Shown piece after piece: positions 8,592 through 17,653 of a stretch of 64,000 nt of DNA. The notes below the pieces were generated by a model, which ran no database searches, had not been told where the DNA came from, and worked only from the letters and a program-made list of their open reading frames with translations. How positions within the stretch are numbered: position 1 is the stretch's first letter; each line of letters opens with the position of its first letter. Made by a program: the position numbers and the translations under genes. Source of the DNA: DATKDF01 sp963752045 (GTDB taxonomy: Bacteria; Acidobacteriota; Vicinamibacteria; Vicinamibacterales; SCN-69-37); contig CAVVWN010000002.1 of the NCBI GenBank assembly GCA_963752045.1, positions 1 through 64,000 on the forward strand, in the 5' to 3' direction.

Positions 8592-9805
8592 GTGGAGGCC
8601 GGCACGACGGGATGAGACTGGAGGACGGCTTCGACGCGATCGAGAATCGCGCCGGCCACATCGGCCTTCGACATCAGGGGCAGCGGGTCGACCGCATCCC
8701 GGGACACGAAGGTCACCTGATTGGTCTCCACGTCGAATCCGGCGCCGGGAGCGGTGACGTCGTTGGCCACCACCAGGTCCACGCGCTTGTCGGTGAGCTT
8801 CCGCCGGGCGGATTCGACCGGGTCGCCGGCCTGCGCGGCAAACCCGACGAGCACAGGCCGCTCGGAAGTGCCGCGCGCGCGACCCAGCCCGGCCAGGATG
8901 TCGGGGGTCCGCTCGAGCGTCATCGTGACCGCGCCGCTCTTCTCGATCTTGCCTGCCACGGCGCCTCCCGCCGGCGTGTAGTCGGCCACCGCCGCGGCCA
9001 TCACGATCACATCGGCCCACGCCGACCGTGCCATCACGGCGTCGTGCATCTCCTTCGCACTCCGCACGCGAACGACCTCGTGAACGGCTGGCGGCGCCAC
9101 GGAAGTTGGCCCGGCCACGAGCACGACTTCGGCGCCTCTCCGGTGCGCCTCGAACGCGACGGCGAAACCCATGCGGCCACTCGAACGGTTCCCGACGAAC
9201 CGCACGGCGTCGATGTCCTCGAACGTGGGGCCGGCCGTGACGAGCACCCGGCGCCCCAGGAGCGACTGTCGGGATCCAAGCAGCCGATCGACGGCTGCGA
9301 CGATCGCCTCCGGCTCGGCCAGCCGACCCTTGCCGACCCAGCCGCAGGCCAGGTACCCATCGCCGGGATCGACGATCTCGACTCCCCGCGCGCGCAGCCG
9401 GGCGAGGTTCTCGCGAACAGCCGGGTGGTCCCACATGTGCGTGTTCATCGCCGGCGCCATCAGCACGGGCGCGCGCGTGGCCAGATAGAGCGCCGAGAGG
9501 AAATCGTCAGCGATGCCGTTGGCGAACTTCCCAATCACGTTGGCCGTCGCCGGCGCCACGAGCAGGACGTCCATGTCCGAGGCGAGCGAGATGTGCTCGA
9601 TCTCGGCATTCATGCCTCGCGCCCACTGACTGGTGATGACCGGCGCGCGGGTGATGGCCTCGAAGGTGAGCGGCCCGACGAACCGCGTGGCCGCGCGCGT
9701 CATGACGACGCGCACGCGATGGCCGTGCTTGTCGAGCAGGCGCGCCACCTCCACCGCCTTGTAGGCGCCGATGCCGCCGGTGACGCCGAGGCCGACGAGG
9801 GCCAT
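8588..9805 (-). CDS. coaBC: Bifunctional phosphopantothenoylcysteine decarboxylase/synthetase
   Basis: The 405-residue product has an N-terminal flavoprotein domain (GVTGGIGAYKAVE, PAMNTHMW, then ACGWVGKGRLAEP with the catalytic Cys) and a C-terminal CoaB synthetase domain (VTAGPTFEDIDAVR, NRSSGRMG). It joins cysteine to 4-phosphopantothenate and decarboxylates the product in coenzyme A synthesis. The ATG at 9805 places the normal N-terminus MALVGLGVTGG directly after the rpoZ gene (4 bp gap). Upstream in-frame sequence has no homologous look and is excluded. Confidence 0.97.
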   Translation of the reverse strand: MALVGLGVTGGIGAYKAVEVARLLDKHGHRVRVVMTRAATRFVGPLTFEAITRAPVITSQWARGMNAEIEHISLASDMDVLLVAPATANVIGKFANGIADDFLSALYLATRAPVLMAPAMNTHMWDHPAVRENLARLRARGVEIVDPGDGYLACGWVGKGRLAEPEAIVAAVDRLLGSRQSLLGRRVLVTAGPTFEDIDAVRFVGNRSSGRMGFAVAFEAHRRGAEVVLVAGPTSVAPPAVHEVVRVRSAKEMHDAVMARSAWADVIVMAAAVADYTPAGGAVAGKIEKSGAVTMTLERTPDILAGLGRARGTSERPVLVGFAAQAGDPVESARRKLTDKRVDLVVANDVTAPGAGFDVETNQVTFVSRDAVDPLPLMSKADVAGAILDRVEAVLQSHPVVPAST

Positions 9806-9809
9806 GGTG

Positions 9810-10001
9810 CTACTGGCCGTCCGTGTCTGCACGCCCGACCGCCCCGGCCACGACTTCCTGCAGGGCACGGCGAGCTGGCTTCGGAGACCCTTCCACCTTC
9901 GGCGTGCAACCCTCGAGCAACTGGCGGGCGCGGGCCGACGCGACAGTGACGAACTCGAACGAACGGGCGGGCCGAACGGTCGGCCGCTGTGACTCGGACA
10001 T
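9810..10001 (-). CDS. rpoZ: DNA-directed RNA polymerase omega subunit
   Basis: This is a short protein of 63 residues. The central FEFVTVASARARQLLEGC and KPARRALQEV segments match the conserved helices of omega, which helps fold and hold the beta-prime subunit. Its place between gmk and coaBC is the classical rpoZ location. The start at ATG 10001 gives a normal omega N-terminus; the longer in-frame extension upstream is Arg/Gly-rich filler. Sequence divergence in such a small protein leaves slight doubt, but the synteny is strong. Confidence 0.9.
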   Translation of the reverse strand: MSESQRPTVRPARSFEFVTVASARARQLLEGCTPKVEGSPKPARRALQEVVAGAVGRADTDGQ

Positions 10002-10060
10002 GATGACTTCGACTCCTCTGCTCTCACTCTGCCCGACGTGCCCGCGGCACACCGGGTCGC

Positions 10061-10690
10061 TCACGAACGGAACGTCTTCACGATCGGGCCAATCACCGCG
10101 GCCCGGCGGCGACGGCGCGCCCGCTCGGCCTGCACGATGGCTTCGAGCTCGCCCACGCACCGGTCGACATCGTCATTGACGACGACGTAGTCGTAGTCAT
10201 CGACGGCGAGCACCTCCGTCCGCGCCGTTTCGAGACGGCGGCGGATGGCATCCTCGGGATCTTTCGACCGGCTGCGCAGCCGTGTCTCGAGCGCTTCGAA
10301 TGACGGCGGCAGCACGAAGATCGAGACGATCTCGGCGCGCTGCCTGACCTCGGCGGCGCCCTGCACGTCGATGACGAGCACCACATCGAGCCCCCGGTCG
10401 CGCGCCGCGGCCGTGTCAGCTCTGGCCGTGCCGTAGAGGTTGCCGAACACGTCGGCCCACTCCAGGAACTCATCCCGGGCGACCATGTCGTCGAACCGCT
10501 GCCGGCTCACAAAATTATAGTCGACGCCGTCCCGCTCGCCCGCCCTTACCGGTCGCGAAGTGTACGAGCGCGAGCGGACGAGGCCCGCGCATCGGCCTAC
10601 GAGGGCATCGACGAGCGTCGTCTTGCCGGCCCCCGACGGGGCCGAGACGACGAACAGGAGGCCGCGGCCTCCCGATCCGCTACTCGACAT
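10061..10690 (-). CDS. gmk: Guanylate kinase
   Basis: The 209-residue product begins with a glycine-rich stretch and then the P-loop SAPSGAGKTT. It carries the GMP-binding segment SYTSRPVRAGERDGVDYNF and the lid with RLRSRSKDPEDAIRRRL. It phosphorylates GMP and dGMP to the diphosphates. Its start overlaps the end of yicC by 11 bp, and rpoZ follows after 59 bp. Confidence 0.97.
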   Translation of the reverse strand: MSSSGSGGRGLLFVVSAPSGAGKTTLVDALVGRCAGLVRSRSYTSRPVRAGERDGVDYNFVSRQRFDDMVARDEFLEWADVFGNLYGTARADTAAARDRGLDVVLVIDVQGAAEVRQRAEIVSIFVLPPSFEALETRLRSRSKDPEDAIRRRLETARTEVLAVDDYDYVVVNDDVDRCVGELEAIVQAERARRRRRAAVIGPIVKTFRS

Positions 10691-11573
10691 TCTGGACCTG
10701 CTCCCGGATCCGTTCGAGCTCCGCCTTGGCGGCGATCACGGTCTCGGTCACCCGTGCGCCCTCGACCTTCGAGCCCATCGTGTTGATTTCCCGGTTCATC
10801 TCCTGCACGAGGAAGTCGAGCTTCCGTCCGCACGGCTCGCCGCTCGACGCCAGCGCCCGCCAGTGCTCGACGTGGCCGCGCATACGGACCACCTCCTCGT
10901 CGATGTCCGAGCGCGCGATGAACCGCACGAGTTCCTGGGCGACAGCGGCCGGCTCGCCGCGCAGGTCCGCGGGCAATGACTCGAGGCGCTCACGCAGCCG
11001 CAACTGGAGAGCCTCCTGACCGGCCCGCGCCGCACGCTCCAATTCGTCGACCAACCCGCTCACGGCCGAGAGCCTGGCGGCCAGGTCGGCGGCTAGATAC
11101 GCGCCCTCTGTCTCGCGCATCACCACGAGCGCGTCGAGGGCCTCGGCAACGGCTGCTTCGACGAGCGTCGTCACACCAGCCGGCGCCAGGCCGCCAGGCT
11201 CCGCGCTCGCCGTACGGATGTCGACCGCCTGGGGAAGCCTCAGGACGTCGGCCGGCGTCAGCATGCCGGCAACGAGCCCCTTCTCCCTCACCGCTTCGAA
11301 GGCACGTGCCACCTGCTCGACCAGTCCCTCGTCGAGCTGCACGTCGCGGGCGGGCGCCCCGACGTACTCGAGCGCGATCGCCACGTCGACCCGCCCTCTC
11401 GCCATTCGCTGCTGCGCCGCACTCTTGATCCGGCCTTCACACTCGGCCAGTGCCTGCGGCGCCTTCACGACGACGTCGAGAAACCGGTGGTTGACCGACT
11501 TCACCGTCACATGCGCGCGGGTCTCGGTCCCGGCCCGCGTCACCGCCGCGAACCCCGTCATCGATCGAATCAC
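10680..11573 (-). CDS. YicC-family endoribonuclease-like protein
   Basis: This 297-residue protein has the YicC start (IRSMTGF) and the conserved C-terminal DUF1732 block with GRKLDFLVQEMNREINTMGSK. YicC proteins are linked to RNA turnover in E. coli. The start is a GTG at 11573 that overlaps the stop of the upstream exporter gene (GTGA). The longer open frame upstream is only a shadow of that exporter gene. Confidence 0.93.
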   Translation of the reverse strand: MIRSMTGFAAVTRAGTETRAHVTVKSVNHRFLDVVVKAPQALAECEGRIKSAAQQRMARGRVDVAIALEYVGAPARDVQLDEGLVEQVARAFEAVREKGLVAGMLTPADVLRLPQAVDIRTASAEPGGLAPAGVTTLVEAAVAEALDALVVMRETEGAYLAADLAARLSAVSGLVDELERAARAGQEALQLRLRERLESLPADLRGEPAAVAQELVRFIARSDIDEEVVRMRGHVEHWRALASSGEPCGRKLDFLVQEMNREINTMGSKVEGARVTETVIAAKAELERIREQVQNVE

Positions 11574-13348
11574 GCCTCGTCTCCCGTCTGGTTCCACTCG
11601 GGGCCGCGCCGGCCGCGGCCGGGATCCTCGAACGCCTGCAGCGCATAGAGCTTCGCATAGACGCCGTCCGGCCGGCCGACCAGCGCGTCGTGGGTACCGG
11701 TTTCGGCCACCCCGCCCTCTTCGAGCGCCACGATGAGATCCGCCCGCCGGACCGTGGAGAGCCTGTGGGCGATGACGAACGTGGTGCGGTCGCGCATCAG
11801 ATTCGCGAGCGCGTCCTGCACGAGCTGCTCCGACTCGGCGTCGAGCGAGGAGGTCGCCTCGTCGAGCACCAGGAGCGGCGAATCCTTGAGAATCGCGCGC
11901 GCGATGGCGAGCCGCTGCCGCTGGCCGCCCGAGAGCCGCTGCCCACGCTCGCCTATGCGCGTGGCATATCCGTCCGGCAGCTGTGAGACGAACTCGTGGG
12001 CATGCGCGGCCCTGGCGGCCGCCTCGATCCGGCTGGTCGGCGCGTCGGGCACGCCGTAGGCGATGTTGGCCGCGATCGTGTCGTCGAAGAGCACCGTCTC
12101 CTGCGTGACGAGCGCGATCTGGGACCGAAGCGAGGCCAGCGACACGTCGCGAATGTCCACTTCGTCGACGAGAATCGCGCCTTCGGTTACGTCGTAGAAG
12201 CGCGGAATCAGGTTGACGAGGGTCGTCTTGCCGGCTCCGCTCAGACCGACGATGGCAACGACCGTGCCGGCGCCGACCTCGAAAGACACGTGCCGGAGCG
12301 TGAACTGGTCCGGTGCGTCCTCGTAAGCGAACCCGACGTCGCGAAACGCCACCGACCGGTGCAGCGGGCCGAGCCGTGGGGCCCCGGGCTTGTCGGGCAC
12401 TTCGGTATGGGTGTCGAGCAACCCGAAGATCCGCTGCGAGGCGGCAATCGCCTGCTGCAGCCCCGCGTTGACCCGGCTGAGCTTCTTGACGGGCGCGTAC
12501 ATCAGGAACGCTGCGGCCAGAAACGACGCGAAGTCGCCGGTCGTGAGGTCCCCGGCCGCCACCTCGCGCGAGCCGTACCACAAGGCGAGCACGGCCGCCA
12601 CGCCGCCCACGAGCTCCATGAGTGGCGGCAGGGCCGCCACCGCGCTCACCACGCGCATCGTGGTCCTGAACAGGCGATCGGCTGCCCGACCGAATCGGAC
12701 CCCCTCACGGGCCTCGGCACCAAAGGCCTTCACGATGCGATGGCCGGTCAGCCCTTCGGCCGCCACGTGCGTCAGGTGCTCGAGTTCCTGCTGGCTTCGG
12801 CTGGTGGTCCTGCGAACCCGCTGGCCGAGCCGGGCCAGCGGATAGACGACGAGCGGCGCGGCCGTCATGCAGACGAGCGCCAGCCGCCAGTCGATGTAGA
12901 ACAGCCAGCCCGCGTACCCCACCACCGCAAGCGACTCCCGCACGAGATCGGCGAGCGTCTCGGACACCGCCTGCTGGACCTGGGCGACGTCGTTCGTAAT
13001 CCGGGACATGAGCTGGCCCGTGGTGCGCCGCGAGAAGAACGTCGCCGACTGATCGAGGATGTGGCGGTACAACCGCGTGCGCAGGTCCATCACGACGCGC
13101 TGGCCGACCCACGTCATCAGGTAGCCGGACACGTAGGCCCCGAGCCCCTTGAGCAGGTAGGCGCCAAGCAGCAGCACGGCCACCTGCCCGACGCGCTCGC
13201 TCGACGGCAGCACCTCGTCGAAGATCGGCTCGATCTGCGTCACCACTCCGAGTGAGCCCGCCGCGTAGAGCAGCATCGCGGCGACGGCCGCCGCCAGCCG
13301 CCCACGATAAGGCGCCGCACTGCGGAGAAGGCGGAGAAACTCGTTCAC
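11570..13348 (-). CDS. MsbA-like ABC exporter (fused membrane and ATPase domains)
   Basis: The protein has 592 residues. A six-helix transmembrane domain covers about residues 15-310, followed by a nucleotide-binding domain with Walker A GLSGAGKTT, the signature LSGGQRQRLAIARA and Walker B LLVLDEATSSLD. This half-transporter layout fits MsbA, which flips lipid A or other lipid-linked saccharides as a homodimer. It overlaps the upstream GT2 gene by ATGA and sits beside the polysaccharide locus, so a lipid-linked glycan is a plausible cargo. The exact substrate is not shown. Confidence 0.88.
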   Translation of the reverse strand: MNEFLRLLRSAAPYRGRLAAAVAAMLLYAAGSLGVVTQIEPIFDEVLPSSERVGQVAVLLLGAYLLKGLGAYVSGYLMTWVGQRVVMDLRTRLYRHILDQSATFFSRRTTGQLMSRITNDVAQVQQAVSETLADLVRESLAVVGYAGWLFYIDWRLALVCMTAAPLVVYPLARLGQRVRRTTSRSQQELEHLTHVAAEGLTGHRIVKAFGAEAREGVRFGRAADRLFRTTMRVVSAVAALPPLMELVGGVAAVLALWYGSREVAAGDLTTGDFASFLAAAFLMYAPVKKLSRVNAGLQQAIAASQRIFGLLDTHTEVPDKPGAPRLGPLHRSVAFRDVGFAYEDAPDQFTLRHVSFEVGAGTVVAIVGLSGAGKTTLVNLIPRFYDVTEGAILVDEVDIRDVSLASLRSQIALVTQETVLFDDTIAANIAYGVPDAPTSRIEAAARAAHAHEFVSQLPDGYATRIGERGQRLSGGQRQRLAIARAILKDSPLLVLDEATSSLDAESEQLVQDALANLMRDRTTFVIAHRLSTVRRADLIVALEEGGVAETGTHDALVGRPDGVYAKLYALQAFEDPGRGRRGPEWNQTGDEA

Positions 13349-14055
13349 TCGGTGAACCGGTACTTCAAGAGCACCCAGAGCGCCACGACCCCGTCACGCC
13401 AGGTGATCTTCTTGCCCTCGTCATAGCCGCGGCCATCGTAGGTGATCGGCACCTCGTAGACGCGGTAGCCCCGCTTGAAGATCTTCGCCGTCATCTCCGG
13501 CTCGATCCCGAACCCGTTCGACCTGAGCGTGAACGACCGGAGCACCGAGGTGCGCATCACCTTGTAGCAGGTCTCCATGTCGGTGAGGATCGTGTTGTAG
13601 AGGATGTTCGTGATGAGCGTGAGCAGCCGGTTGCCGGCGTAGTGCGTGAACAGGAACACGCGACGCCGCCCGAGGAAGCGCGACCCGTAGACGACGTCGG
13701 CCCGCCCCTGGCAGATGAGCTCGATGAGCGCCGGGAACTCCTCCGGTGAATACTCGAGGTCGGCGTCCTGAATCACGACGAGGTCGCCTGTGACCTCCTC
13801 GAATCCCCTCCGGAGCGCCGAGCCCTTTCCGGCATTGGTCGGCTGAAACACGAGCTTGAACCCGTGCTTCGCCTGTAACGCCGTGAGAATGTCTCGCGTC
13901 CCATCGGTCGAGCCGTCGTCGACCACGATGAGCTCGATGCGGAGGGGTACGGCGAGGACGCGGCCGATGATCGTCTCGATCGTCTCGCGCTCGTTGTAGG
14001 CGGGCATGACCACCGACAGCAGCGGATCCGCCAGCACGCCCTTCAGGCCCGGCAT
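13345..14055 (-). CDS. GT2 glycosyltransferase, dolichyl-phosphate-mannose-synthase-like
   Basis: The product of 236 residues is a single GT-A domain. It shows SVVMPAYNERETIE, VVDDGSTDGTRDIL and IQDADLEYSPEEF, the DXD-like metal site. No C-terminal membrane helices follow, so it is the soluble polyprenyl-phosphate mannose or glucose synthase type that charges a lipid carrier. It lies 12 bp downstream of galE and overlaps the ABC exporter gene, which suggests a shared role in glycan assembly. Confidence 0.87.
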   Translation of the reverse strand: MPGLKGVLADPLLSVVMPAYNERETIETIIGRVLAVPLRIELIVVDDGSTDGTRDILTALQAKHGFKLVFQPTNAGKGSALRRGFEEVTGDLVVIQDADLEYSPEEFPALIELICQGRADVVYGSRFLGRRRVFLFTHYAGNRLLTLITNILYNTILTDMETCYKVMRTSVLRSFTLRSNGFGIEPEMTAKIFKRGYRVYEVPITYDGRGYDEGKKITWRDGVVALWVLLKYRFTE

Positions 14056-14067
14056 TGCGACTCCCCC

Positions 14068-15092
14068 CTACAGTGACCGAGAACGGTACCCCGAGGGGTG
14101 CCGTTCATGCCAGCGCCACGCCGTCTCGACGATGGTCCGGAGGCTGCCGCGAATCGGCGCCCACCCGAGCTCCGCCCTCGCGCGCGCGTTCGATGCCACG
14201 AGGCTGGCGGGATCGCCCGGCCGCCGGGGTCCAACCGCGTGCGGCACGGGACGGCCGGTGACCTGCGCCACCGTCTCGATGACCTGCCGCACCGACATGC
14301 CGTCACCGCCGCCGAGATTGTAGGCCGAAGAGGCTCCGCCGGCCGAGAGCCGCCCGAGCGCGAGCAGATGCGCGTCGGCCAGATCCGACACATGCACGTA
14401 GTCGCGGACGCACGTGCCATCCGGCGTGTCGTAGTCCTCGCCGAACACGGTGAGCGGCGTGCCGCCATCGACCGCGCGCGAGGGCCAGCGGGATCAGGTG
14501 CTCCTCCGGCTCGTGGTCCTCGCCCACGAGCCCATCCGGGTCGGCGCCCGCCGCGTTGAAATACCGCAGGATCGCGAACCGGATCCCGGTGGCCCGCTCC
14601 ACGTGCGGCAAGGCCCGCTCGACGGCCAGCTTCGTCTCGCCATAGGCATTGATCGGCTGCTGGGGATGGGATCTCGTCAATCGGGATGGACGACGGCTCG
14701 CCGAACGTGGCGGCTGTCGACGAGAACACGAAGTGGCCCACACCCGTCTCGGCCATGGCTTCGAGAACGGCCAAGGTGCCCGTTACGTTGGCCCTGTAGT
14801 ACCCGAGGGGCTCCCGTACCGACTCGGCCACGAGCAGCCGTGCGGCAAAGTGCATGACCGCCGTGGCCCCGGACTCGCGCAGCGCCTTCGCGAGGGCCTC
14901 GCGGTCGGCAATGTCGCCCTCGACGAGCCGGACCGACTGCGCCGGGAAAGCCGCGCCGATGCGCTCGACGGCCTCGGCGTGGCCGGCCGACAGGTCATCG
15001 AAGACGACGACGTCACGGCCCCCCGCCACAAGCGCTTTGACGGCGTGACTGCCGACGTAGCCCGCTCCGCCGGTGACGAGGACCGCGCTCAT
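14068..15092 (-). CDS. galE: UDP-glucose 4-epimerase, frameshifted twice
   Basis: Three consecutive reading frames together give a complete GalE. The first has the NAD site VTGGAGYVGSH and FSSTAATFGEP. The second has INAYGETKLAVE with the catalytic Tyr-x3-Lys and AILRYFNAAG. The third has TCVRDYVHVSDLA and AYNLGGG. The first break is near 14661-14673 (an extra base in a C run) and the second is in a GC run near 14472-14480 (compatible with loss of one GC). No internal part is missing. The enzyme interconverts UDP-glucose and UDP-galactose. The gene is either broken or misread; given its conserved content I favour sequence error. Confidence 0.85.
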
Positions 15093-15125
15093 GGACGGCC
15101 AATCGACGAGTAGGTGAAGCCGAGC

Positions 15126-16391
15126 TCACGCATCTGCCTCGGGATCGTAGATGTTCCGGCCGTCGAAGATGACCGGCTGGCGCATCAATCGCTTGATCTT
15201 CGCGAAGTCGGGCTCGCGGAACTCGTTCCATTCGGTGACGACGAGCAACGCATCGGCGCCCTTGACGGCGTCGTAGGCCCCGGCGGCGTACTGGATCCGG
15301 CGGCCGAAGATCCGCCGCGCGACATCCTGCGCCTCCGGATCGAACGCCGACACCTTCGCCCCACGGCCGAGCAGCCCTTCGATCGTCGGCACGGCCGGGG
15401 CCTCGCGCATGTCGTCGGTCCGCGGCTTGAACGACAGTCCCCAGACCGCAATGCGCTTGCCCTTGAGCCCTCGGCCGAAGTGCTTGACCACCTTCTCGAC
15501 CAGCCGCGACTTCTGCTGCTCGTTCACCGACTCGACGGCTTCGAGAATGCGGAACCGGTACTTGCGGTCGGCCGAGAACTTCACGATCGCCTTGACGTCC
15601 TTCGGGAAGCAGCTGCCGCCGTATCCAATCCCGGGGAAGAGAAACGCCGGCCCGATACGGCGGTCGGCGGCCACCGCGCGACGAACCTGGTCGACGTCGG
15701 CCCCGAACCGGTCGCAGACGTTGGCCACCTCGTTCATGAAAGAAATGCGCGTGGCGAGCATCGCGTTTGCGGCGTACTTGGCCAGCTCGGCGCTTGCGCA
15801 GTCCATCACCATGATGGGCGCGCCCGTCCGCGTAAACGGCCGGTAGAGCTCCGTCATCAGCTCGGCCGCCCGCTCGTCGGTGGCGCCGATCACCACCCGG
15901 TCCGGCTTGAGGAAGTCCTCCACCGCCGCACCCTGCTTGAGAAACTCCGGATTGCTCACGACGCTGAACGGATGGGTGGTCTCGTGCCGGACAACGTCGC
16001 GCACGAGCTCCGACGTGCCGGCTGGCACGGTGCTCTTGTCCACGATCACCTTGTAGCCGTTCATGTTCCGCGCCACTTCGCGCGCCGCCGCGAGCACGTG
16101 CTGCAAGTCGGCCGACCCGTCCTCGTTAGTGGGCGTGCCGACGGCGATGAAGATGATCTCGGACCGCTTGACGGCCTCGGGAAGCCGGGTCGTGAAGACC
16201 AGCCGCTTCTCGGCACGATTTCGGCGCACGAGCTCTTCGAGGCCAGGCTCGTAGATCGGGATGCGACCCCGCCGAAGCGTCCGCACCTTGGCGGCGTCCT
16301 TGTCGACGCACACGACGTCGTTGCCCGTCTCGGCGAAACAGGCGCCCACCACCAACCCCACGTACCCCGTGCCAATGACCGCGATCTTCAT
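15126..16391 (-). CDS. UDP-glucose 6-dehydrogenase
   Basis: The 421-residue product has an N-terminal Rossmann motif GTGYVGLVVGACFAETG and the catalytic cysteine in GGSCFPKDVKA (about residue 260). WGLSFKPRTDDMREAP stands at the start of the C-terminal domain. It oxidises UDP-glucose to UDP-glucuronate, the substrate of the UDP-xylose synthase encoded at 23243-24175. It reads away from the plus-strand glycosyltransferase operon, with a likely promoter in the 107-bp gap. Confidence 0.96.
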   Translation of the reverse strand: MKIAVIGTGYVGLVVGACFAETGNDVVCVDKDAAKVRTLRRGRIPIYEPGLEELVRRNRAEKRLVFTTRLPEAVKRSEIIFIAVGTPTNEDGSADLQHVLAAAREVARNMNGYKVIVDKSTVPAGTSELVRDVVRHETTHPFSVVSNPEFLKQGAAVEDFLKPDRVVIGATDERAAELMTELYRPFTRTGAPIMVMDCASAELAKYAANAMLATRISFMNEVANVCDRFGADVDQVRRAVAADRRIGPAFLFPGIGYGGSCFPKDVKAIVKFSADRKYRFRILEAVESVNEQQKSRLVEKVVKHFGRGLKGKRIAVWGLSFKPRTDDMREAPAVPTIEGLLGRGAKVSAFDPEAQDVARRIFGRRIQYAAGAYDAVKGADALLVVTEWNEFREPDFAKIKRLMRQPVIFDGRNIYDPEADA

Positions 16392-16423
16392 GACTGCACC
16401 ATCCCTCGACAGAAAAACTCCTC

Positions 16424-16453
16424 ACCGTAGCACGGGCTCAGAAATCCTGTCAA
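16424..16453 (-). promoter_or_regulatory. Candidate sigma70 promoter of the UDP-glucose dehydrogenase gene
   Basis: On the minus strand TTGACA (16448-16453) is followed after 18 bp by TACGGT (16424-16429), about 30 bp upstream of the ATG. The -35 box is a perfect match and the -10 box is weak. The gap between the divergent genes is markedly richer in A and T than its surroundings. Confidence 0.55.
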
Positions 16454-16498
16454 TCAACTGAAAGAAAAGGAGTTGCGGCCAACCAACTCTGCCGGAGA

Positions 16499-17653
16499 AT
16501 GCCGCATGATAGCATCCGGCCCGAGTCACCCGCCGTGCGCATCCTCCTCGATTACAGACCCGCGCTCCGTGAGCGGACCGGCGTCGGCGAGTTCGTTCAC
16601 GAGTTGTCACGCGCGCTCGTCGCGACGGCCGAACCAGGCGAATCCATCACCCTGTTCTCGGCTTCCTGGCGGGACAGGCTCAGCCCCGACGCGGTGCCGG
16701 GGGCAGCGACCGTGGACCGGCGGATACCCGTCAGTCTGCTCAACTACGCCTGGCACCGCCTCGAGTGGCCTCCGGCAGAACGCCTGGCGGGAGGGACGTT
16801 CGACATCGCGTTCTCGGGGCATCCCCTGCTGATGCCGTCTCGCACGGCGGCTCGGGTGGTGACGGTGCACGATCTCGACTTTCTCGACCACCCGGAGCGG
16901 ACTCGGGCCGAGATCCGCCGCGACTACCCGTCGCTCGCCTCTGCCCACGCCCTGCGCGCCGACCACGTCATTGCGGTGTCGCCGCACACGGCCCGTCAGG
17001 TCACCAACCGGCTTGGCGTGCCCGAGTCGCGCGTCAGCGTCTGCTCACCGGGAGCCCCGGACTGGCCGCGACGAACGGAAGAGCCGCCCGACGGCGTCAT
17101 CCTCTTTCTCGGCACGCTCGAGCCGCGCAAGAACCTCGGCGCGCTCGTCGATGCCTACGAAGCGCTCCTCGCGCGAGCGACGGCGCCGGTCCCTCGCCTG
17201 GTCCTGGCCGGCCGCGCACGGCCCGAAATGCAGCCGCTCCTCGAGCGGCTCGCGGGCCCGCCATTTGCCGGACACGTGGAGCTCACCGGCTACGTGGAAC
17301 CCGCCCGGAGGCTGGAAGTCTACGACCGCGCCCTCGTCCTCGTCATGCCGTCGCACACCGAAGGCTTCGGCATCCCGGCCCTCGAAGCCATGACCCGAGG
17401 CATTCCAGTCGTCGCGGCCAACCGCGGCGCGTTGCCGGACGTGGTCGGGCCCGCCGGTGTCCTGGTTGACCCGGACGATGCCCAGAACCTGAGTCGGGCG
17501 ATCGGGACGCTCGTCGACAGCCGCAAGGAACGCGATCGCCTCCGTGAGGCTGGCTGGGGGCAGGCTCGGCGATTCAGCTGGCGAGAGACCGCCGGTGAAG
17601 TCCGGGAAGCCTGGGCCATGGCCCTCGAACACCGGCAGAAACACCGTGCCTGA
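16499..17653 (+). CDS. GT4-family glycosyltransferase
   Basis: The 384-residue product has a GT-B fold: an N-terminal acceptor half starting VRILLDYRPALRERTGVGEF and a C-terminal nucleotide-sugar half with FLGTLEPRKNL and HTEGFGIPALEAM, the E-x7-E motif of family GT4. It is the first gene of the plus-strand polysaccharide operon. ATG 16499 is used here; the in-frame GTG at 16535, which begins with VRILLDY, is an equally plausible start. The donor sugar is unknown. Confidence 0.9.
   Translation: MPHDSIRPESPAVRILLDYRPALRERTGVGEFVHELSRALVATAEPGESITLFSASWRDRLSPDAVPGAATVDRRIPVSLLNYAWHRLEWPPAERLAGGTFDIAFSGHPLLMPSRTAARVVTVHDLDFLDHPERTRAEIRRDYPSLASAHALRADHVIAVSPHTARQVTNRLGVPESRVSVCSPGAPDWPRRTEEPPDGVILFLGTLEPRKNLGALVDAYEALLARATAPVPRLVLAGRARPEMQPLLERLAGPPFAGHVELTGYVEPARRLEVYDRALVLVMPSHTEGFGIPALEAMTRGIPVVAANRGALPDVVGPAGVLVDPDDAQNLSRAIGTLVDSRKERDRLREAGWGQARRFSWRETAGEVREAWAMALEHRQKHRA

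Noticed and set aside
8588..10027. Longer N-terminus for CoaBC (from 10027)
   Set aside because: The 74 extra residues lie over the rpoZ gene and are not conserved; ATG 9805 gives the family start.
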